A stretch of 64,000 bases of DNA, taken from contig NZ_CANLTC010000001.1 in NCBI RefSeq assembly GCF_947493865.1, positions 372,001 to 436,000 on the forward strand. The letters are read 5' to 3'. The position numbers and the translations under genes were made by a program. Below the pieces are notes generated by a model. The model was not told the origin of the DNA. It worked only from the letters and a program-made list of their open reading frames with translations, and did no database searches. This stretch comes from an uncultured Halomonas sp. (GTDB lineage Bacteria > Pseudomonadota > Gammaproteobacteria > Pseudomonadales > Halomonadaceae). This document shows positions 19,812 to 27,388 of the stretch, in pieces (position 1 is the stretch's first letter; every line of letters begins with the position of its first letter).

Positions 19812-20672
19812 ATGAAGAGCAATTTCAAAGACGGGCTTTATCGCCTTACTCTACTGTTTGCCGCAACCGTGTTACTAGTGCTGGCTGCCACACCACAGGA
19901 TAGCGCATCTCGCGCACTATTGAGCGTCATCGGACTCGGACTCTGTATCGTTGCGCTGGTGCGTCGCCGCCTGGTCGTTTGTCCCGGCGCATTTTCACCT
20001 TTGCTGCTTGGCATATCCTTGACACTGTTTTTATGGTTGGCTCCGGAGCGCCATCTGCCATGGCTATGGCTGTGGGCAGTGGTACTCATCTTGCCTCAAC
20101 CTCCCTGGCTATGGTTATTGCAGGGAGCGTTAGCGGTCTCCTGCTGGTGGCAGGTGGCGCAAGGAATCGATACCGAGCAAGGTCTGTTGGCACTCATCAT
20201 ATTGATGATCCTAATGATGATGGGGTTTACACACAGCTTGACCGAGTTACCGTTACAACGGGGTTTGATGAGACGCGCGCGCCTATCCTCCAAACGCCCA
20301 TTGCACTCAGAGCGGCAACTGGCCAAGGAATTACCGTTCGAAACGACCCGCTGCATTCGCGAAGGCAGCTATGGCGAGTTATTCCTCCTGCGCTGTTCGG
20401 GCCGTGATCAGCAGGCCATGCTGGATATACTCAACGCCGCCACCCGCAGTTACGAAACCTGTTTTCAGCTCAACAGCCGCACCCTGGCAACGTTGATGGT
20501 CAGCCGTGACATAGAGACTGGTCGCAGGCGGCGTGAGACATTACTCGCCTCGTTATCGACTTCCGTCAAGGTACGCTGTGCCACTCTGGTGCCTTCACTG
20601 CTGCTCGAGCCTCAACTCAAGGCATTCGATCAGCAGCAGCGCACGATAGTGATTTTAGAAGAGAACACCTGA
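19812..20672 (+). CDS. Membrane protein of unknown function, partner of a degenerate GGDEF protein
   Basis: 286 residues. The first 155 contain about five hydrophobic segments (for example LTLLFAATVLLVLAA, ALLSVIGLGLCIVAL and LLALIILMILMMMGF). The cytosolic part, about 160-286, begins with KRPLHSERQLAKELPF and carries IREGSYGELFLLRCSGRD and a hydrophobic repeat ending RTIVILEENT. That part has the size of a GGDEF or PAS domain, but I find no signature residue, so I do not name it. Its stop overlaps the start of the next gene (TGATG), so the two are coupled and probably act together. Divergent from proA. Confidence 0.75.
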   Translation: MKSNFKDGLYRLTLLFAATVLLVLAATPQDSASRALLSVIGLGLCIVALVRRRLVVCPGAFSPLLLGISLTLFLWLAPERHLPWLWLWAVVLILPQPPWLWLLQGALAVSCWWQVAQGIDTEQGLLALIILMILMMMGFTHSLTELPLQRGLMRRARLSSKRPLHSERQLAKELPFETTRCIREGSYGELFLLRCSGRDQQAMLDILNAATRSYETCFQLNSRTLATLMVSRDIETGRRRRETLLASLSTSVKVRCATLVPSLLLEPQLKAFDQQQRTIVILEENT

Positions 20673-21622
20673 TGCTTGCCCGTAGCGACACGAATTCCTG
20701 GTCATCGCGCCTCACCCTGCTTGCCTATGCCAGTGGTACGTTACTGGTCACAAGCTATGCCATATGGAATTACTTGATGGGCGCCTATGGGCGCATCCTG
20801 CTACCGGCGCTGCTTACGCTACTATTGGGCGGAGCGCTCTTTCTGCGCTCTATCAACAGGAATGATTATAGACTCTGCGCCTATCTGACCTTGATCAGTT
20901 GCTATCTGCTGGTTGCCATCGAGCTACCCGCTCTGGGGGATTCCGCGCGATTGTGGCTTGGACTGCCGCCGATACTGACGCTTCTGCTGTTATCCCTCGG
21001 CTCGGCGCTATTGCTCAACCTGATGATGGCGCCGATTTGGCTGATATTGATCGATCAGGAATCACTGCTTCTCGACAACGCATTGCACTATCTGGCACTG
21101 GTAAGCATAGCGGCACTTCCTTACTGGCTACGCCGGCAGCGCGACATGCTCCTGAGCGCTGCAGATACCCTGGACAGGCAATGCGACGCACTGTCGCAAA
21201 CCGCACTGACCGAGCATCTTCATGCGGAAGTCGAACGCGCCAGAACGATGCAGCGGCCTCTGTCTGTCCTGATCATACATCTGCCGCAACTGGAAATGGC
21301 CGACGAGCAGTTCGGAAGTACGCTACTGCACAGCCTGCTGGAGCGGATATGTCATACGATACGCAGTGGCAGCCGCTATCACGATCGACTGGGGCGCCAT
21401 CAGACCCAGCTATTCTGGCTACTGCTTCCCGACACGGGAGAAGCCGGTGCCTTGATCGTGCGCGAACGCCTTCTGCACGCCCTAGGCCGTGAAGTCTTCG
21501 CCGAAACTGGAGCCATCCAGTCGCGTATTCGTGCCTGCCATTTACAGTCCGGCGAAGATAGCATGCACTTTGAGCAGCGCCTGCTGGCCAATGGCCTCAA
21601 GTTGATGGAGCCAAGGCCTTGA
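20672..21622 (+). CDS. Membrane protein with a degenerate GGDEF domain
   Basis: 316 residues. Five or six membrane segments cover about 12-155, with WLRRQRD at the membrane exit and then a short helix. From about residue 178 the pattern follows a diguanylate cyclase domain: HLHAEVERARTMQRPLSVLI, an alpha helix, SRYHDRLGRHQTQLFWLLLP and then TGEAGALIVRERLLHALG. At the place of GGDEF it has GRHQTQLF (241-248), and the metal-binding Asp of the first strand is His203. It should not make c-di-GMP; a binding or scaffold role is possible. Coupled to both neighbours by stop/start overlaps. Confidence 0.8.
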   Translation: MLARSDTNSWSSRLTLLAYASGTLLVTSYAIWNYLMGAYGRILLPALLTLLLGGALFLRSINRNDYRLCAYLTLISCYLLVAIELPALGDSARLWLGLPPILTLLLLSLGSALLLNLMMAPIWLILIDQESLLLDNALHYLALVSIAALPYWLRRQRDMLLSAADTLDRQCDALSQTALTEHLHAEVERARTMQRPLSVLIIHLPQLEMADEQFGSTLLHSLLERICHTIRSGSRYHDRLGRHQTQLFWLLLPDTGEAGALIVRERLLHALGREVFAETGAIQSRIRACHLQSGEDSMHFEQRLLANGLKLMEPRP

Positions 21623-23025
21623 ACACGACCGAGTGGCTTCAGAACCTGGCACCGTCGCCAGAGTGGTTATTGCTGTTCATTGCGATCATTTCGCTGTTCG
21701 AATCCCTGGCGTTGATCGGCCTGGTGGTGCCTGGGGTGATATTGATCACTGCCGCTGCCTCGTTGGCTGGGCATCATGATCTACCGATCGCCCTGGTCTT
21801 GCTGTGTGCTTTCCTGGGGGCGGTGATCGGCGACGGTTTGAGCTTTTGGCTCGGCCAGGCCCAGCGTCAACGTATTCCCTCGCTGTGGCCCTTTCGCCAA
21901 CACCCGGAATGGCTGGAGCGGGGAACGCTGTTCTTTCAGCGCTATGGTGTGCTATCGGTGCTTATCGGGCGTTTCGTTGGCCCGGTACGCCCTATCGTCC
22001 CCATGATCGCCGGCATGATGCACATGCGCACGAGCCTCTTCCTGTGGTCCAATTTTGGCTCGGCGCTACTCTGGGCGCCCGCCTATCTACTGCCGGGCTA
22101 TCTGCTCGGCAAGACCTGGCAGCAACTGCTGACCATGCCACCGGGCAGCGAAGGCTGGTTGATCTTGCTGGCCTCCCTGGTGCTTGCCCTGGCGCTGACG
22201 TTCTCCCTGTTACGTCATCAGTTGGCGCGGGAGGGTTGGATCTATCGCCAACTGGCTTATTCCACTCGCGGTAGCCGCTGGCAACGCTGGCTGTGGAACA
22301 GCCTGCGCTCGCCGAGGCCCAGCGGGGAATTTCCCTTGGCATCGTTGGTTCTGCTGTTCATCAGCCTCCCCATCCTGGGTGGCTGGACACTCTGGGCACT
22401 CGAACAGCGAGGCCCATTGCCCATGGATCTGAGTCTGCAAGGTCTCATCAATGACCTGGCGACGCCGGCAATGATTCAGATCGCCGTCTGGATGGCGGAA
22501 GCTGGCGATACGCTGGGCGTCATCACTCTGATATTGCCCTGGGCGCTGTGGCTTCTATATCGCCATCAACATGCCGCTCTACTGCATCTATTGGGCGGGC
22601 TTGGCGGCATCGCTCTCGCCAACACGCTATTCAAGCACCTGGCCGGGCGCGTTCGCCCGGATATTCCCGACTATCTCGCCGGCTCTTTTTCCTATCCCAG
22701 CGCCCACACCTCCACTGCGGTGGTGCTCTATGGATTGGCGGCGGCCTTCGTCGCAGAAACGCTGCCTTCACGGCACCGAGCACTCGCCTATTGGGGCGCC
22801 ATCATCATCTGCGTGCCCATGGCGCTGTCGCGCCTGATCATCGGCGTGCACTGGTTCAGCGACCTGGTAGGGGGAGCCCTGCTGGGGTTGGTAGCCTGCG
22901 CCCTGGTACGCATCAGCTATCACGGCTTCGCTACCCGCCCATTGAGCAAACCGCCCTGGATAACACTCAGCCTGATCACAATGGCGTTGCTGGTAGCCCG
23001 TATTTTCTGGCTGCCCCCGGTTTAG
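21619..23025 (+). CDS. DedA-PAP2 fusion membrane phosphatase
   Basis: 468 residues. The first half (about 1-200) is a DedA/VTT-type membrane domain with ESLALIGLVVPG and RFVGPVRPIVPMIAGMM, the latter carrying the conserved Arg pair. The second half (from about 225) is a PAP2 acid phosphatase with KxxxxxxRP-type KHLAGRVRPD, PSAHT and the SRxxxGxHWFSD box SRLIIGVHWFSDL. Likely substrates are undecaprenyl pyrophosphate or phosphatidate, with DedA moving lipid carriers; this is inference from the domains. The start is TTG overlapping the previous stop (TTGA), with GGAG nine bases before; no better in-frame start exists before the DedA domain. Confidence 0.9.
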   Translation: MNTTEWLQNLAPSPEWLLLFIAIISLFESLALIGLVVPGVILITAAASLAGHHDLPIALVLLCAFLGAVIGDGLSFWLGQAQRQRIPSLWPFRQHPEWLERGTLFFQRYGVLSVLIGRFVGPVRPIVPMIAGMMHMRTSLFLWSNFGSALLWAPAYLLPGYLLGKTWQQLLTMPPGSEGWLILLASLVLALALTFSLLRHQLAREGWIYRQLAYSTRGSRWQRWLWNSLRSPRPSGEFPLASLVLLFISLPILGGWTLWALEQRGPLPMDLSLQGLINDLATPAMIQIAVWMAEAGDTLGVITLILPWALWLLYRHQHAALLHLLGGLGGIALANTLFKHLAGRVRPDIPDYLAGSFSYPSAHTSTAVVLYGLAAAFVAETLPSRHRALAYWGAIIICVPMALSRLIIGVHWFSDLVGGALLGLVACALVRISYHGFATRPLSKPPWITLSLITMALLVARIFWLPPV

Positions 23026-23051
23026 CCACTACCGGCTCAACCATGCCTCGC

Positions 23052-23198
23052 TTAGGCTTCGTCTGAAAAGTCAGCGAGCGACGTCTAGACAAGGCAAAAA
23101 TTGGCGAAAGAACGGAGTTTGCGTGGTGTAAATGAGTATCTTGAGCTAATTTTTAACGCCGTATAGACGAGCGTAGGTACTTTTCGGATAAAGCCTAG
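23052..23198. repeat. R1 intergenic palindromic repeat, copy a
   Basis: 147 bp. The ends are inverted copies of CTAGGCTTYRTCYGAAAAGT (left end begins TTAG here), and inner segments also pair (AAAAATTGGCG with AAAAATTAGCTC), so the whole element could fold into one long hairpin. The copy at 43605-43751, in opposite orientation, differs at about 13 positions by eye. It fills the gap between the convergent DedA-PAP2 and LysE-type genes, and its right-hand CTAG contributes the stop codon of the LysE-type gene. No open frame. Confidence 0.9.
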
Positions 23199-23818
23199 CC
23201 AAAGGCGAGCCAGACCCCCACCCCGATCATCAACGTACCGGCGATACGGTTGAGCAGACGCACGTTGCCACCCTTGGCCAGCAGCCGACTCGCGCTGCGC
23301 CCGCCCCCGGCGTAAAGCAACAAGCAGAGAAACTCGATCGACAGAATCATTGCGATCAGTGCTGCCAGCTGGGGCGCCAGCGGCATGGAAGGATCGAGAA
23401 AAGGCGGCAATAGCGCGATAAAGAATGCCCAGCCCTTGGGATTGGCAATGGCAGTGACAAACCCCTGTACCAGCAGATGCAGGCGCGACACATCGACTGG
23501 TTCCCCGGGCTCCAGCGGAATGGCCATGCGTCCGCGAGAGCGCCACATCATGACACCAAGATAAGCCAGGTACGCCCCGCCAAGCCCCTTGAAGAGCGCA
23601 AACAGCGCCGGCTGACGAAGCATCAGCGTGGCCACGCCGGCACCGGCGGCAAGCGCCACCAATCCGACCCCGGTCAACTCGCCAAGCATCATCCACAGCG
23701 CGCGTTTCATCCCCACCGTCATGCCCAATACCATGGACAGCGTCATGCACATGCCCGGGGTCAGCGAGACCATGAAAAAGGTGGGAATGAACACCGACAA
23801 CAGCGATAGATTGATCAC
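23195..23818 (-). CDS. LysE/RhtB family amino-acid exporter
   Basis: 207 residues with six hydrophobic segments. The family hallmark near the N-terminus is VSLTPGMCMTL, and FVTAIANPKGWAFFIALLP matches the conserved NPK motif of RhtB-type exporters. Substrate cannot be told from sequence; homoserine, threonine or similar are usual. Start ATG follows ubiX by 18 bp, so it is the third gene of mpl-ubiX-lysE. The stop TAG lies inside the terminal CTAG of repeat R1a, so the reading frame seems to have been closed by the repeat. Confidence 0.9.
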   Translation of the reverse strand: MINLSLLSVFIPTFFMVSLTPGMCMTLSMVLGMTVGMKRALWMMLGELTGVGLVALAAGAGVATLMLRQPALFALFKGLGGAYLAYLGVMMWRSRGRMAIPLEPGEPVDVSRLHLLVQGFVTAIANPKGWAFFIALLPPFLDPSMPLAPQLAALIAMILSIEFLCLLLYAGGGRSASRLLAKGGNVRLLNRIAGTLMIGVGVWLAFG

Positions 23819-23836
23819 CCGAGCACTCTCATCCAG

Positions 23837-24463
23837 CTATTCCCCCCAGCGTGGCATCAGGTGGTGCTCGACTCCCAACTGATTGAGAATACGGGCGACG
23901 ATGAAATCGATCAGATCATCGATGCTGTCAGGCTGATGGTAGAAACCCGGGGCTGCGGGCAGAATGGTGACGCCCAACCGCGCCAGCGTCAGCATGTGTT
24001 CGAGATGAATCGCGGACAGCGGCGCCTCCCGAGGCACCAGAATCAGCTGGCGATGCTCCTTCAAGGCCACATCCGCCGCGCGCTCGATCAAATTGTTGCT
24101 GGCGCCGGTCGCCACCGCCGAGAGCGTGCCGGTGGAGCATGGGCAGACCACCATGGCCGCACTCGCCCCGGAACCGGAGGCCACCGGCGCCATCCAGTCT
24201 TCCCGCGCGAAACAACGAATCTGCCCCGGAGCCGCCCCGCTGCGCCGGCCCAGGGCATCGGCAAGCTTGTCCGGCTGCGCCGGCAGTTTTTCCGGGGTCT
24301 CGGTGGCGATGACCATGTGCGCCGCCTTGGAGATCATCACCCAGACCTCATGCCCCGCCGTGACCAGACAATCGATCAGGCGCAGCCCGTACTGCGCTCC
24401 GGATGCGCCGGTCAATGCAACGGTCACTGGCGCCTTGAAGGCTGATGAGGCCGTCTCATTCAT
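23837..24463 (-). CDS. ubiX: Flavin prenyltransferase UbiX
   Basis: Makes the prenylated FMN cofactor of UbiD, the decarboxylase of ubiquinone synthesis. 208 residues. TGASGAQYGLRL is the FMN-binding loop; CPCSTGTLSAVATGASNNLIERAADVALKE and LILVPREAPLS, followed by LPAAPGFYHQP, carry the dimethylallyl phosphate and flavin contacts. I start at ATG (MNETAS); a GTG three codons earlier overlaps the mpl stop as GTGA and is an alternative. ubiX downstream of mpl is a common gammaproteobacterial order. Confidence 0.95.
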   Translation of the reverse strand: MNETASSAFKAPVTVALTGASGAQYGLRLIDCLVTAGHEVWVMISKAAHMVIATETPEKLPAQPDKLADALGRRSGAAPGQIRCFAREDWMAPVASGSGASAAMVVCPCSTGTLSAVATGASNNLIERAADVALKEHRQLILVPREAPLSAIHLEHMLTLARLGVTILPAAPGFYHQPDSIDDLIDFIVARILNQLGVEHHLMPRWGE

Positions 24464-24468
24464 GCACG

Positions 24469-25836
24469 TCACCCATGCACGGCCTCGAGAGCGGCCAGCA
24501 GCTTCTCGTGAATACCGCCAAACCCACCATTGGACATGATGACGATACGGTCATTCCGGCGAGCCTGCTCGACCAGCGTCGCGACGAGAGTATCGATGTC
24601 GTCCACCCGCGCGGCGGGCACTGGACTGGCCGCCAAGACTTCATCCAATGACCAGTCGAGCCCCGATGGCTGATACCACCAGACCTCATCCGCGGCGGCA
24701 ACACTTTGTGCCAGGCGACCCTTCAAGGTGCCCAGACGCATGGTATTGGAACGCGGCTCTATCACCGCCAACAAACGTCCCGAGGTGGTGGCGGCACGCA
24801 AGCCTTCGAGGGTGCCGGCAATCGCGGTCGGGTGATGGGCGAAGTCGTCGATGACCTGAATACCACCGATCTCACCGCGCACCTCCTGTCGGCGACGCGG
24901 GGTCTCGAAGCGTGCCAGGGCCGCACAGCCTCGGGCCAGATCGACGCCACAGGCCGCTGCTGCTGCCAACGCACCCAGTGCGTTGCGCGCATTGTGTTCG
25001 CCGGTCATGGTCCAGTCGACCACGGCATCCTCGCCGGCATGAATGACGCGAAAGCGGCTGGCGTCGTCGCGTTCCAGCGCCAGACACCAGGCGCTTTCGT
25101 CCCGGCGACCGAAATGCTCGACCGGGCTCCAGCAGCCCATCTCGAGTACCCGGCTCAGCGCCGGTTCGCCATCCGCCACCAGCAGCCGTCCGGTCGAGGG
25201 CACCGTTCGCACCAGATGATGGAACTGGCGCTCGATCGCCGCCAGATCGGGAAAGATATCCGCGTGGTCGAATTCCAGGTTGTTGAGTAACGCCACATCC
25301 GGGCGGTAGTGCACGAACTTGGAACGCTTGTCGAAGAAGGCGGTATCGTATTCATCCGCCTCCACCACGAAAGGTCCTTCGACATCGCCCAGACGGGCCG
25401 AAACGCCGAAATTACGCGGCACACCGCCGATCAGAAAACCGGGGTTCTGGCCGGCGCTTTCGAGTAGCCAGGCCAGCAGACTGGCGGTGGTGGTCTTGCC
25501 ATGGGTACCCGCCACGGCGATGACACGACGCCCCGGCAATACGTGTTCTGCCAGCCACTGCGGCCCAGAGGTATAAGGCAGCTTGGCATCGAGCACCGCC
25601 TCGACTTCCGCATTGCCCCGGGAAATCGCATTGCCGACCACGACGAGATCGGGTCGCGGGTCGAGGTTCTCGGCGGAGTAGCCATCGCAGAGTCGAATTC
25701 CGGCCTCTTCGAGCTGCGTGCTCATGGGCGGGTAGACATTGGCGTCCGAGCCGCTGACATGATGGCCCAGCTCTCGGGCCAATAGCGCCAGACTGCCCAT
25801 GAAGGTGCCGCAGATACCCAGAATGTGGATGTGCAT
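24469..25836 (-). CDS. mpl: UDP-N-acetylmuramate:L-alanyl-gamma-D-glutamyl-meso-diaminopimelate ligase
   Basis: Murein-recycling ligase that attaches the recovered tripeptide to UDP-MurNAc. 455 residues, Mur-ligase fold. N-terminal Rossmann HIHILGICGTFMGSLA, ATP loop AGTHGKTTTASLLAW, and central DEYDTAFFDKRSKFVHY, a pattern of Mpl rather than MurC. The C-terminal domain carries VIDDFAHHPTAI and NGGFGGIHEKLL. It heads the leftward mpl-ubiX-lysE unit and is divergent from pfp. Confidence 0.96.
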   Translation of the reverse strand: MHIHILGICGTFMGSLALLARELGHHVSGSDANVYPPMSTQLEEAGIRLCDGYSAENLDPRPDLVVVGNAISRGNAEVEAVLDAKLPYTSGPQWLAEHVLPGRRVIAVAGTHGKTTTASLLAWLLESAGQNPGFLIGGVPRNFGVSARLGDVEGPFVVEADEYDTAFFDKRSKFVHYRPDVALLNNLEFDHADIFPDLAAIERQFHHLVRTVPSTGRLLVADGEPALSRVLEMGCWSPVEHFGRRDESAWCLALERDDASRFRVIHAGEDAVVDWTMTGEHNARNALGALAAAAACGVDLARGCAALARFETPRRRQEVRGEIGGIQVIDDFAHHPTAIAGTLEGLRAATTSGRLLAVIEPRSNTMRLGTLKGRLAQSVAAADEVWWYQPSGLDWSLDEVLAASPVPAARVDDIDTLVATLVEQARRNDRIVIMSNGGFGGIHEKLLAALEAVHG

Positions 25837-26032
25837 CTTGTCCCCAGGCGTTCAAGTGGCTCGATAAAAATGTCGAGCCGATAAAACAGACGTAAGTTGT
25901 ACCAGCGCGTGAGCCTAGCATGGCCCCTTATCACTCGCTAGACACCAACAGGTTCATCCCATCGGTACCGTGCAGCCGAGAGTGCTTTCGACTATGATAG
26001 CCGTCGATTTCTCAGGAGCAGAGGAAGCCCCC

Positions 26033-27289
26033 ATGGCTCAGCAAAATGCGTTCTACGCCCAGTCCGGCGGTGTCACCGCAGTGATCAATGCCAGCGCCTG
26101 CGGCGTTGCCGAGGCTTGCCGCGACTCGGATCGAATCGGCAAACTCTATGCCGGTCACAATGGCATCATCGGCGCCCTCACCGAGGATTTGATCGACGTT
26201 TCCCAGGAGTCTGACGAGGCCATCACCGCCCTGCGTCATACTCCCGGCGGTGCATTTGGCTCCTGCCGCTACAAGCTCAAGGACATCGAAAGCCATCGCG
26301 CCCAGTACGAGCGGCTGATCGAGGTCTTCAAGGCCCACGATATCGGTTACTTCTTTTACAACGGCGGTGGCGACAGTGCGGATACCTGCCTCAAGGTCTC
26401 CCAGCTTTCAGAGAAACTCGGCTACCCGTTGACTGCCATTCACGTGCCCAAGACCGTGGACAACGATCTACCCATCACCGACAACTCCCCGGGCTTTGGC
26501 AGCGTGGCCAAGTATATCGCCACTTCGACTCTCGAAGCGTCGCTGGACATCGCCTCGATGTGTGCCACGTCCACCAAGGTGTTCGTGCTGGAGGTGATGG
26601 GCCGTCATGCGGGCTGGATCGCCGCTGCCGGAGCGCTGGCCGGCAATGGTGAAGGCGAGCCGCCCCATCTGGTGATTTTCCCGGAAATCGCCTTCGATCG
26701 CGAAGCGGTCATGGCCCGGGTCGAGGAATCGGTCAAGCGTTATGGCTATTGCGTGATCGTGGTATCCGAAGGCGCGCGCTACGAGGATGGCACCTTCCTG
26801 GCGGATGCCGGCAATACGGATGCCTTCGGTCATCGCCAGCTGGGCGGCGTGGCACCGACTCTGGCGGGCATGGTCAAGCAGGACCTGGGCTACAAGTATC
26901 ACTGGGCGGTAGCCGACTATCTGCAACGCGCCGCGCGTCACCTGGCCTCCAAAACCGATGTGGAGCAGGCCTATGCAGTGGGTCAGAAGGCGGTCGAACT
27001 GGCCCTTGCCGGTCAAAATGCCATGATGCCCGCGATCAAGCGTGTCAGCGAAGATCCTTACGAGTGGAAGATCGAACCGGCACCGCTGTCCGAGGTGGCC
27101 AATCAGGAAAAATTCATGCCCCGGGACTTCATCCGTGAGGATGGCTTCGGCATCACCGACACCTGCCGGCGCTATCTGTTACCGCTGATACAGGGCGAAG
27201 ACTTCCCGCCCTTCGACAATGGCCTGCCGCGAGTGGCAAAGCTGAAGCTGGCAAGGGTAGAACGCAAGCTGCCCGAGTTCACGCTTTGA
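26033..27289 (+). CDS. pfp: Pyrophosphate-dependent phosphofructokinase
   Basis: Phosphorylates fructose 6-phosphate, or works in reverse, at the glycolytic control point. 418 residues, in the range of long PPi-type enzymes rather than the 320 of E. coli PfkA. The nucleotide loop reads NGGGDSAD, with Asp114 where ATP enzymes keep Gly, and the active-site motif is PKTVDND, with Lys140 in place of Gly. Both changes mark pyrophosphate use. MGRHAGWIAAA and SEGARYEDG are the sugar-binding segments. I start at MAQQNAFYAQSGG, with GAGGAA upstream; the longer frame is leader sequence. Divergent from mpl. ppa lies close by, so both PPi-handling enzymes are neighbours. Confidence 0.93.
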   Translation: MAQQNAFYAQSGGVTAVINASACGVAEACRDSDRIGKLYAGHNGIIGALTEDLIDVSQESDEAITALRHTPGGAFGSCRYKLKDIESHRAQYERLIEVFKAHDIGYFFYNGGGDSADTCLKVSQLSEKLGYPLTAIHVPKTVDNDLPITDNSPGFGSVAKYIATSTLEASLDIASMCATSTKVFVLEVMGRHAGWIAAAGALAGNGEGEPPHLVIFPEIAFDREAVMARVEESVKRYGYCVIVVSEGARYEDGTFLADAGNTDAFGHRQLGGVAPTLAGMVKQDLGYKYHWAVADYLQRAARHLASKTDVEQAYAVGQKAVELALAGQNAMMPAIKRVSEDPYEWKIEPAPLSEVANQEKFMPRDFIREDGFGITDTCRRYLLPLIQGEDFPPFDNGLPRVAKLKLARVERKLPEFTL

Positions 27290-27354
27290 GTACTACCCAT
27301 GATCTACTGCACTCGATGATACGATCAAAAGTTACATTATATTTAAGTAGTTTT

Positions 27355-27376
27355 GACGCCCCACTTTTGGGGCGTC
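27355..27376. terminator. Hairpin between the convergent pfp and kinase-like genes
   Basis: GACGCCCCA pairs with TGGGGCGTC around four bases. The flanking tracts are only mildly T-rich, but the position between two stop codons suits a bidirectional terminator. Confidence 0.5.
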
Positions 27377-27388
27377 GCCGTTTCTGCC

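Noticed and set aside
19812-20672. Naming the cytosolic part of the first membrane protein as a second GGDEF domain
   Set aside because: Size and context fit, but no signature residue could be placed; left as unknown.
23057-23190. R1 as a small RNA gene
   Set aside because: Palindromic structure and multiple copies fit a repeat better; no promoter of its own was recognised.
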